This document shows positions 51,770-58,824 of a stretch of 64,000 nt of DNA, in pieces. The notes beneath the pieces were generated by a model. It had not been told where the DNA came from and made no database searches. It was given only the letters and a program-made list of their open reading frames with translations. The DNA comes from Promicromonospora sukumoe 327MFSha3.1 (GTDB lineage: Bacteria > Actinomycetota > Actinomycetes > Actinomycetales > Cellulomonadaceae). The stretch is from assembly GCF_000385135.1 (NCBI RefSeq), contig NZ_ARQM01000013.1, forward strand, positions 248,001-312,000, read 5' to 3'. The stretch's first letter is position 1. Every line of letters starts with the position of its first letter. The position numbers and the translations under genes were made by a program.

Positions 51770-51851
51770 GTCAGCTCCCGTCATGCGCGCAGCCGTCCAG
51801 TCGCCCTGGGCTCGGCGCCCCGGGCGTCGGCCCAGGTTCTAGTCTAGTTCT

Positions 51852-52961
51852 GTGCCACTGACAATCCCGACACACCTGCTGCCCACCGACGGCCGTTTCG
51901 GCTCAGGCCCGTCCAAGGTGCGCCAGGGACAGGTAGATCATCTCGTGGCGAACGCCCACGTGCTCGGTACGTCGCACCGGCAGGCGCCCGTCAAGGACGT
52001 GGTCCGCCGCATCCGCGAGGGTGTCACGGAGCTGCTCGGCGCGCCCGACGGCTACGAGGTGGCGCTCGGCAACGGCGGCTCCACCGCCTTCTGGGACGTG
52101 GCCACCCTGTGCCTCGTGGAGCGCAAGGCGCAGCACGCGTCGTTCGGCGAGTTCGGCGGCAAGTTCGCCACGGCGACGTCGCGCGCCCCGTTCCTCGAGC
52201 CCTCCCAGGTGATCACCGCGGAGCCGGGCACCGTCGCCTACCTCGAGCCGGCCGACGACGTCGACACCTACGCCACGCCGCACAACGAGACCTCGACGGG
52301 CGCGATGGCGCCGGTGCTGCGCCCGTCCGGGCCGGACGGCGCGATCGTCCTGACGGACGCGACGTCCGGGGCCGGTGCGCTGCCGGTGGACCTGCGCCAG
52401 ACCGACGCCTACTACTTCGCCCCGCAGAAGGCGTTCGCGGCCGACGGCGGCCTGTGGCTCGCCGTGCTGTCGCCCGCCGCCGTCGAGCGGGCCGCCCGGA
52501 TCGAGGCCTCGGGCCGCTGGGTTCCGGAGTTCCTGTCGCTCACGACGGCGATCACGAACTCGCGCCTGGACCAGACGCTGAACACGCCCGCCGTCGCGAC
52601 GCTCCTGCTCCTGGCCGACCAGGTGGAGTGGCTCCTCGCGCAGGGCGGCCTGAAGTGGTCGACGGAGCGGTGCGCGACATCGGCCGAGATCCTCTACACC
52701 TGGGCCGAGAAGCGCTCGTGGGCGACGCCGTTCGTGGCGCGCCCCGAGGAGCGGTCCACGGTGGTCGGGACCATAGACCTGGCCGACGAGATCGACGCCG
52801 GACGGGTACTCTCCGAGCTACGCGCCAACGGCGTCCAGGACGTGTTCGCCTACCGCAAGCTCGGGCGGAACCAGCTCCGCGTCGGCATGTTTCCTGCCGT
52901 CGAGCCCGACGATGTAGCCGCGCTCACCGAGTGCGTGGACTACCTCGTCGAGCGCATCTGA
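51852..52961 (+). CDS. serC: phosphoserine aminotransferase
   Basis: This 369-residue enzyme transaminates 3-phosphohydroxypyruvate in serine synthesis. The actinobacterial SerC form begins IPTHLLPTDGRFGSGPSKVR and includes the LGTSHRQAPVKDVV motif. The PLP contacts are in ALGNGGSTAFWDVA and VLTDATSGAGALPVD, and the Lys that binds PLP in FAPQKAFAADGGLW. GTG start. Only 82 bases separate it from the divergent DtxR-type gene. Confidence 0.95.
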   Translation: MPLTIPTHLLPTDGRFGSGPSKVRQGQVDHLVANAHVLGTSHRQAPVKDVVRRIREGVTELLGAPDGYEVALGNGGSTAFWDVATLCLVERKAQHASFGEFGGKFATATSRAPFLEPSQVITAEPGTVAYLEPADDVDTYATPHNETSTGAMAPVLRPSGPDGAIVLTDATSGAGALPVDLRQTDAYYFAPQKAFAADGGLWLAVLSPAAVERAARIEASGRWVPEFLSLTTAITNSRLDQTLNTPAVATLLLLADQVEWLLAQGGLKWSTERCATSAEILYTWAEKRSWATPFVARPEERSTVVGTIDLADEIDAGRVLSELRANGVQDVFAYRKLGRNQLRVGMFPAVEPDDVAALTECVDYLVERI

Positions 52962-53080
52962 CCAGGCTGATCACGTCCGCAATACCCCTTGGACGGGGAG
53001 TTCTGCCTATTGTCCGGTGCACGGGGGCTCTGTAACGTTTCCGCAACAGAGGGAACCATTTTGAGGGGCTGTTCAACAAG

Positions 53081-53932
53081 ATGCCATTGATCGACCACTT
53101 CACCTTCGGGATCGTGACGCCCATCCTGGCGTTCGCGATCTCGTGCACCGGCGCTGCGACGGGCCTCGCCTGCACGTCCCGCGCCCGAGCAGCTGCGGGC
53201 GGAGCGCGCGCGGCGTGGCTCATCTTCGGCGCCATCGCGCTGGGCGGTACCGGGATCTGGGTGATGCACTTCGTCGCCATGCTCGGCTTCTCCGCCTCGG
53301 GCGTGACAATCCGCTACAACATCCCTGAGACCCTCCTCAGCGCCGCCATCGCGATCGTCGTCGTCGGGGCGGGCCTCTTCATCACCGAGCTCGGCAAGCG
53401 CAAGCTGCCCGCCATGCTGGTCGGCGGCGCGCTGGCCGGTGCGGGCGTCGCCGCCATGCACTACATGGGCATGGAGGCGATGGAGATGTCCGCACAGATC
53501 GCCTACAACCCGGTCTACGTCATCGCGTCGATCGTCATCGCGATCGTCGCGGCGACCGCCGCGCTCTGGTGCACCGTCCACATCCGCGGCACGCTCGCCA
53601 CCATCGTGGCCACGCTGGTCATGGGCATCGCGGTGACGGGCATGCACTACACGGGCATGGCGGGCGTGTCCGTGGTCAACCCGGTCGACACCGTTCCCAC
53701 GGGCGCCTCGACCATGCAGCTGCTCGTGCCGCTCGTCATGGCGGTGAGCGTCGTGACGTTCCTGCTCATCCTCGGCATCGGCCTCTGGCCCACCGAGGAC
53801 GAGCTGCGCACGCAGGCCGAGTTCGAGAACCGGCTCAAGGCGCACAGCGAGCAGGGCCAGCGGTTCGAGAACGTGCAGCAGGAGCTCCAGCCGAGCGTCG
53901 GCCAGTTCGCGCAGTCGCACCGCGCGCGCTGA
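53081..53932 (+). CDS. MHYT-domain membrane sensor protein
   Basis: This 283-residue protein has seven membrane segments and three MHYT-type motifs: VMHFVAMLGF (about 63), AMHYMGMEAME (about 125) and GMHYTGMAG (about 186). MHYT domains are thought to bind copper and sense oxygen, CO or NO. Usually they are joined to GGDEF/EAL domains; here the protein ends after a 55-residue hydrophilic tail (Glu/Gln-rich) with no output domain. The ATG at 53081 has only a weak upstream site. A strong hairpin follows the gene. Confidence 0.88.
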   Translation: MPLIDHFTFGIVTPILAFAISCTGAATGLACTSRARAAAGGARAAWLIFGAIALGGTGIWVMHFVAMLGFSASGVTIRYNIPETLLSAAIAIVVVGAGLFITELGKRKLPAMLVGGALAGAGVAAMHYMGMEAMEMSAQIAYNPVYVIASIVIAIVAATAALWCTVHIRGTLATIVATLVMGIAVTGMHYTGMAGVSVVNPVDTVPTGASTMQLLVPLVMAVSVVTFLLILGIGLWPTEDELRTQAEFENRLKAHSEQGQRFENVQQELQPSVGQFAQSHRAR

Positions 53933-53950
53933 CTCCTCGCGGCACCGTAC

Positions 53951-53993
53951 GGCGAAGCGCCCGTCCCCCTTCCCCGGGGGCGGGCGCTTCGCC
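53951..53993 (+). terminator. hairpin after the MHYT gene
   Basis: Perfect 13-bp outer arms GGCGAAGCGCCCG (53951-53963) and its complement (53981-53993) enclose a further C/G stem. No T-tract. Confidence 0.6.
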
Positions 53994-54055
53994 GTTCCCA
54001 CCTGGGGCTTCTCCCGCCGTCCGACGCCGCGCGGTGTGACCACACCCACGTACCG

Positions 54056-54068
54056 TTAGCAAGGCTAA
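54056..54068. promoter_or_regulatory. MarR operator TTAGC-AAG-GCTAA
   Basis: A perfect 5+5 inverted repeat with a 3-base centre lies between the probable -35 and a TAGAAT -10 at 54074-54079. A bound MarR dimer would block its own promoter. It is the best autorepression site in the window. Confidence 0.65.
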
Positions 54069-54086
54069 TGAACTAGAATGGGGCGG

Positions 54087-54533
54087 GTGCCGTCGAGCTC
54101 CCGCAGGTCCAGCCGTAGCCCGGCGACCGTCGGGGGCGACCTCCGAGTCGCCCTCACCCGAGTGTCCCGCCGCCTGCGCGCCGAGCGCGGTGAGGCCGAC
54201 CTCCCAGAGGGGCAGTTCGGGATCCTGACGGTGCTGCACCGACACGGCGAGATGTCCCCCGGCTCCCTCGCCGAGCACGAGCGCGTGCGCCCCCCGTCGA
54301 TGACCCGAGCGGTGAACACCCTGGCCGAGCTCGGCCTCGTCGAGAAGGTGGAGCACGCGACCGACAAGCGCCAGGTCGTCGTCCGTCTCACCACGGCCGG
54401 CGAGCGCGAGGTCGCCGAGACCCGGCGGCGTCGCGACGCCTGGCTCACCAAACAGCTGTCCACCCTGACCGTAGAGGAGAGAGAGATCCTTGCAGGAGCC
54501 AGCGAGCTCCTGCTGCGGATCGCCGCTCGATGA
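54087..54533 (+). CDS. MarR family regulator of the adjacent MFS gene
   Basis: This winged-helix protein (148 residues from the GTG) has a recognition helix in SLAEHERVRPPSMTRAVN and a wing HATDKRQVVVRLTTAGE. The GTG at 54087 is chosen because a TAGAAT hexamer at 54074-54079 would place the mRNA start at about 54086, making it leaderless. The ATG at 54078 lies inside that hexamer and is the alternative. The gene overlaps the downstream MFS gene (ATGA) and very likely controls it. Confidence 0.88.
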   Translation: MPSSSRRSSRSPATVGGDLRVALTRVSRRLRAERGEADLPEGQFGILTVLHRHGEMSPGSLAEHERVRPPSMTRAVNTLAELGLVEKVEHATDKRQVVVRLTTAGEREVAETRRRRDAWLTKQLSTLTVEEREILAGASELLLRIAAR

Positions 54534-55837
54534 GCGCAACCTTCGCCAGCCTTAAATATCGTAACTATCGTCTCTGGTTCGCCAGCGCTCTCGTCGCCAA
54601 CATCGGCACCTGGATGCAGCGCGTGGCGCAGGACTGGGTCGTCCTGACCCTCCTGACCGACAACTCCGGCGTCGCGGTCGGCATCGTGACCGCGCTGCAG
54701 TTCATCCCGCACATCTTCCTGTCCGCGTGGGCCGGCCTGCTGGCCGACCGCGTCGACCGCCGCAAGCTCCTGATGATGACGCAGGGCGGCATGGGCGTAC
54801 TGGGCCTCGGGCTCGGTGCGCTGGTGCTGTCCGGCGCTGCCGAGCTGTGGCACGTGTACGTGTTCGCCACCCTGCTGGGTGTCGTGAGCGCGATCGACGG
54901 GCCGGTGCGCCAGACGTTCGTCGCCGAGCTCGTGCCGACCAAGCGGCTCGCGAACGCCGTCGGGCTCAACTCGACGAACTTCAACGCCGCACGCCTCATC
55001 GGCCCCGGCGTGGCGGGCCTGCTCATCGCGGCCGTGGGCACCGGCTGGGTGTTCATCATCAACGGCATCGCCTTCGGTGCCGTGATCCTGGCGCTCACCC
55101 GCATGCGCGACCTGCGCGTGCAGCCCACCGCCTCGCGCGCCAAGGGGCAGATCCGCGAGGGCCTGTCCTACATCCGCGGGCGCAGCGACATCGTGGTGAT
55201 CATGGTCGTGATGGGCGTGGTCTCCACGTTCGGCCTGAACTTCCAGCTCACCTCCGCCATGATGGCGCGCGTCGAGTTCGGACGGGGCGCCGGCGAGTAC
55301 GGCATCCTCGGGTCCGTGCTCGCGATCGGCTCGCTCGCCGGTGCGCTCCTGGCGGCCCGTCGCGAGCGGCCGCGGGTGCGGCTCGTGCTCGGTGCTGCGT
55401 TCGCGTTCGCGATCGCCATGGGCATCCAGGCCGTCATGCCGACCTACCTCGGCTACCTGATCATGTGCATCCCGGTCGGCTTCGCGTCGCTGACCATGCT
55501 GACGTCGGCCAACGCCGCGATCCAGCTCTCGGTCGCGCCCGAGATGCGCGGTCGCGTCATGTCGATCTACATGATGGTGCTGCTCGGCACCACGCCGCTG
55601 GGCTCCCCCGTCGTCGGCTGGATCGGCGAGACGTTCGGCCCGCGGTACGCGGTGCTGATCGGGGCCGTGGCCACGCTGCTGGTCGCGGCGATCGCGACGG
55701 TCTGGGCCTACCGGACGTGGCACGTGCGGGTCCGCGCGCGGCTCTCCCGCGAGCACCGCATCCCGCGCCCGTACCTTCACGTGGAGTACCCGCCGGTGGC
55801 CGACCCGACCCCGGACCGCCAGGCCCTGGCGGCGTAG
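54530..55837 (+). CDS. MFS transporter, MFS_3 type multidrug or siderophore exporter
   Basis: This 435-residue exporter has 12 predicted membrane segments. It opens SLKYRNYRLWFASALVANIG, typical of the EntS/MFS_3 family, and carries motif A AGLLADRVDRRKLL and the segment RQTFVAELVPTKRLANAVGL. A 40-residue basic/Pro-rich tail follows the last helix. The ATG overlaps the MarR stop, so the pair is coupled. The substrate is probably the compound sensed by the MarR protein. Confidence 0.9.
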   Translation: MSATFASLKYRNYRLWFASALVANIGTWMQRVAQDWVVLTLLTDNSGVAVGIVTALQFIPHIFLSAWAGLLADRVDRRKLLMMTQGGMGVLGLGLGALVLSGAAELWHVYVFATLLGVVSAIDGPVRQTFVAELVPTKRLANAVGLNSTNFNAARLIGPGVAGLLIAAVGTGWVFIINGIAFGAVILALTRMRDLRVQPTASRAKGQIREGLSYIRGRSDIVVIMVVMGVVSTFGLNFQLTSAMMARVEFGRGAGEYGILGSVLAIGSLAGALLAARRERPRVRLVLGAAFAFAIAMGIQAVMPTYLGYLIMCIPVGFASLTMLTSANAAIQLSVAPEMRGRVMSIYMMVLLGTTPLGSPVVGWIGETFGPRYAVLIGAVATLLVAAIATVWAYRTWHVRVRARLSREHRIPRPYLHVEYPPVADPTPDRQALAA

Positions 55838-55882
55838 CCCGCGGGGCGGGCCGCGGGCCCGGCCCGGGAGGGTGGGCGCGAA

Positions 55883-55953
55883 GTGCGCTTCTACCCAGTC
55901 ATTGGGCCCGGAATCGAGCTGATTCCGGGTCCAATGACTGGGTAGAAGCGCAC
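55883..55953. repeat. left copy of a 33-bp-arm inverted repeat bracketing the AbiEi/DUF559-type gene
   Basis: Arms at 55883-55915 and 55921-55953 pair except for one G-T type mismatch, with a GAGCT loop. Its arm sequence is nearly identical to the repeat at 57199-57275. Between 55838 and 56170 nothing else is seen. Confidence 0.85.
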
Positions 55954-56170
55954 CTTTCGTTTCGGGGTGACGACGACGGCCACGGCGGTCACGTCCGGGC
56001 CGACGGGCACAGCGGGCACGGCGGGGAGAGAGGAGCGGGACCACCGAAGGGACCACGCACGCCGGGGTGACTGACGACGAGCGCGACCACAGGGGGCCGT
56101 TCTCGACGGTTGTGCACAGGGCGGGCCGACGACGTCTGCCGCGCCGGCGCCGGGCTGGTGAAGTGGGTCC

Positions 56171-57199
56171 ATGCCGAAGTCCTTCGTGATCCCGCGCGCC
56201 GCCGAGCCGATCCTGCGCCGGCAGGCCGGCCTGCTGTCCACGGTCCAGTGCGAGGAGCTCGGCATCGGCCGGGAGGTCCGGCGGCGTCTGGTCGGGCAGC
56301 TCCGCTGGACCAGCCCCGCGCGCGGCGTGTACGACACCGATCCCGTGCCGCTCGCCGGCCGGGTCCGGGACGACTGGTTCGACCACGCCGCGAGCTGGCG
56401 CACCTGGTTCGCGCTGCTCCTGCACGGTCCCGACGCCGTCGCCACCGGCTGCTGCGCGCTCGTGCTGCACGGCGTCTCCGGGCTGCCGCGGGACTTTCCC
56501 CTGGAGGTCGCTCGCGAGGACCGGTCGCCCCGGCGCACGCGGCACGACGTCGTCGTCGTGGACTACGCGCCGTTCCCCACGGTGCAGGTGGGCGACCGCG
56601 TGGTCGCCCGGATCGACCACGCCGCGGCGCAGGCGCTACGCCGGCTCCCCCGCCAGAACGCACTCGCCGTGCTCGACGACCTCGCCCGCCGGCACGGGTT
56701 CACCCCGACCCGGCTCGCAGAGCTGCACGACCTCGTCCGGCGTCGGCACGGCAGCGCCCGGCTCCACGAGCTCTTCGGGCTGGTCGACCCCCGCTCCGAG
56801 TCCTTCGCCGAGTCGGCGGCGCGACTGTCGTTCCACGACAACGGGGTGCCGCCCGACGACCTCCAGGTCCGGTTCGCGGCGGACGGCGTGGTCGTCGCGC
56901 GCGTCGACTTCGTCTGGCGGCTGCCCGCCGGGCGCTGGCTGGTCGTAGAGATCGACGGCGTCGGGCCGCACAGCACCCAGCAGGCCCTGGTCCGCGACGC
57001 CCCGCGCCAGAACCAGCTCCTGGCGGGCGGGCAGACGATCATGCTGCGCTTCCGTCCCGCGGAGAACGACCGACCCGGCGGCATCGGCGCGCAGGTCGCG
57101 AAGGTGCTCACGAGACATCACTGGCAACCGGGCCGGTACCCGTACGAGGGCACCCCGGTAAAGCTCCCCACCCCGGCCCTGTCCGGGACGGGAACGTAA
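56171..57199 (+). CDS. AbiEi/DUF559-like protein, possible Vsr-type nuclease
   Basis: This 342-residue protein starts MPKSFVIPRAAEPILRRQAG, followed by a winged-helix-like N-terminus (LLSTVQCEELGIGREVRRRL) seen in AbiEi antitoxin-like proteins. The C-terminal 120 residues fit the Vsr/DUF559 endonuclease fold, with acidic residues in SFAESAARLSF, VARVDFVWRLP and WLVVEIDGVG and the late RDAPRQNQLLAGG. Many stand-alone copies of this gene type occur in actinobacteria; their role is unknown. No antitoxin or toxin partner is beside it. Two copies of one long inverted repeat bracket it, the right one overlapping its stop codon. Confidence 0.7.
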   Translation: MPKSFVIPRAAEPILRRQAGLLSTVQCEELGIGREVRRRLVGQLRWTSPARGVYDTDPVPLAGRVRDDWFDHAASWRTWFALLLHGPDAVATGCCALVLHGVSGLPRDFPLEVAREDRSPRRTRHDVVVVDYAPFPTVQVGDRVVARIDHAAAQALRRLPRQNALAVLDDLARRHGFTPTRLAELHDLVRRRHGSARLHELFGLVDPRSESFAESAARLSFHDNGVPPDDLQVRFAADGVVVARVDFVWRLPAGRWLVVEIDGVGPHSTQQALVRDAPRQNQLLAGGQTIMLRFRPAENDRPGGIGAQVAKVLTRHHWQPGRYPYEGTPVKLPTPALSGTGT

Positions 57200-57275
57200 A
57201 GGTGCGCTTCTACGCAGTCATTGGGCCCGAAATCGGCCTGATTTCGGGCCCAATGACTGGGTAGAAGCGCACCTT
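57199..57275. repeat. right copy of the inverted repeat, overlapping the stop codon
   Basis: Arms of 36 bp at 57199-57234 and 57240-57275 pair with one mismatch around a GGCCT loop. It shares its arm sequence (GTGCGCTTCTAC...CAGTCATTGGGCCC) with 55883-55953. It lies between the AbiEi-like gene and the convergent NCS2 permease gene. Confidence 0.85.
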
Positions 57276-57323
57276 CCAGCGGCCGCAGGACGCGGGCCTC
57301 CCGCGGACGGCCGCGCGTCAGTG

Positions 57324-58787
57324 CTAGATGCCTACCGCAGCGCGGATCGGGCCCATCAGGAAGTAGACGAGGAACAGCACCGCCGCGACCCACAGCAGCG
57401 GGTGCACCTTGCGGACCTTGCCGACCGCGACCTTGAGCAGCACGTACGAGATGACGCCCGCGCCGATGCCGACCGTGATGGAGTACGCGAACGGCATCAG
57501 CACCATGGTGAGGAACGCCGGGATGGCGACCTCGAGGTTCTTCCAGTCGATGCCGGTCACCTGGACCACCATGAGGAAGCCGACGATCACGAGCGCCGGG
57601 GTCGCGGCCTCGTGCGGCACCATCTTCACGAGCGGCGCGAGGAACGTGGCGAGCAGGAACGCGATACCGGTCGTGACGGCCGCGAGGCCCGTGCGGGCGC
57701 CGTCGCCCACGCCGGACGCCGACTCGACGTACGCCGTGTTGGAGGAGACCGAGCCGGCGCCACCGCCGACGGCGGCCAGCGAGTCGACGATCAGGATCTG
57801 CTTGGTCCGGGGCGGGTTGCCCTTCTCGTCGAGCAGCCCCGCCTCGCCGCCGATGGCGACCATGGTGCCCATCGTGTCGAAGAAGTCGGCGATGAGCAGC
57901 GTGAACACGAGCAGGATGACGGCGATCGGACCGATCTTCTCGAACGAGCCGAAGAGCGAGAACTGGCCGATCAGCGAGAAGTCCGGCAGCGCCACCACGG
58001 AGTCGGGCAGCGCGGGGACGTTGAGCGACCAGCCGCCCGGGTTGTCCTCGGTGCGCTCGCCGATCTTCCCGACGGCCTCGATGACCACCGCGAGCACGGT
58101 CGAGGCGACGATCGCGATGAGGATGGCGCCGCGCACCTTGCGCACCATCAGGACGGCGGCCAGCAGCACACCGAACGCGAACACGAACAGCGGCCAGGCG
58201 CCGAGCGAGCCGCCCAGGCCGAGCTCCGTGGGCGTGGCGAGGGACGCGGGGATGCGCACGAAGCCGGCGTCGTACACGCCGATGAACGTGATGAACAGGC
58301 CGATGCCCACGCTGATCGCGATCTTGAGCTCGCGGGGCACGGCCTTGAAGACGGCCTCCCGGAACCCGGTGACCACCAGGATCAGGATGACGATGCCCTC
58401 CAGCACCACGATGCCCATGGCGTCGGCCCAGGTCATGCCCGGCAGCGCCGCCACGGAGAACGCGACGACGGCGTTCAGGCCGAGCCCCGCCGCGAGCGCC
58501 AGCGGGAAGTTCGCGATCACGCCCATGAGGATCGACATGACGCCGGCCACGAGGGCGGTCGCCGCGGCGATCGCCTCGATGTCGCCGCGGCCGTCCCCAC
58601 CGCCGAGGAACTGCCCGGTGCCGTCGGGCACGCTCCCGAGGATGAGCGGGTTGAGCACGATGATGTAGCTCATCGTGAAGAACGTGACCAGGCCGCCACG
58701 CACCTCGGTCCACACCGTGGACCCGCGTTCGCTGATCTTGAAGAACCGGTCGACGGCGCCCATTCTCTGGGCCTGGTCCTGAACCAT
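57324..58787 (-). CDS. NCS2 family purine permease (AzgA-like)
   Basis: This 487-residue transporter belongs to the AzgA/PbuG branch of proton-coupled nucleobase permeases, which take up adenine, guanine or hypoxanthine. It starts with the soluble MGAVDRFFKISERGSTVWTE and the first helix TFFTMSYIIVLNPLIL. The substrate-site segments ALAAGLGLNAVVAFSVAALP and a late ADFFDTMGTMVAIGGEAGLL are typical, and there are about 12-14 membrane segments. The ATG at 58787 follows AAGGGGAAC. Confidence 0.92.
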   Translation of the reverse strand: MVQDQAQRMGAVDRFFKISERGSTVWTEVRGGLVTFFTMSYIIVLNPLILGSVPDGTGQFLGGGDGRGDIEAIAAATALVAGVMSILMGVIANFPLALAAGLGLNAVVAFSVAALPGMTWADAMGIVVLEGIVILILVVTGFREAVFKAVPRELKIAISVGIGLFITFIGVYDAGFVRIPASLATPTELGLGGSLGAWPLFVFAFGVLLAAVLMVRKVRGAILIAIVASTVLAVVIEAVGKIGERTEDNPGGWSLNVPALPDSVVALPDFSLIGQFSLFGSFEKIGPIAVILLVFTLLIADFFDTMGTMVAIGGEAGLLDEKGNPPRTKQILIVDSLAAVGGGAGSVSSNTAYVESASGVGDGARTGLAAVTTGIAFLLATFLAPLVKMVPHEAATPALVIVGFLMVVQVTGIDWKNLEVAIPAFLTMVLMPFAYSITVGIGAGVISYVLLKVAVGKVRKVHPLLWVAAVLFLVYFLMGPIRAAVGI

Positions 58788-58824
58788 GGTGGGATGTTCC
58801 CCTTCGTTACCTGTTGTTGCCCGG

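Noticed and set aside
51770-51851. An iron box (TTAGGTTAGGCTAACCTAA type) between dtxR and serC.
   Set aside because: Only TCTAGTCTAGTTCT is seen; it lacks the palindrome of known IdeR sites.
56171-57199. A full AbiE toxin-antitoxin pair.
   Set aside because: No AbiEii-type nucleotidyltransferase gene is adjacent; only the AbiEi-like N-terminus with a DUF559-type C-terminus is present.
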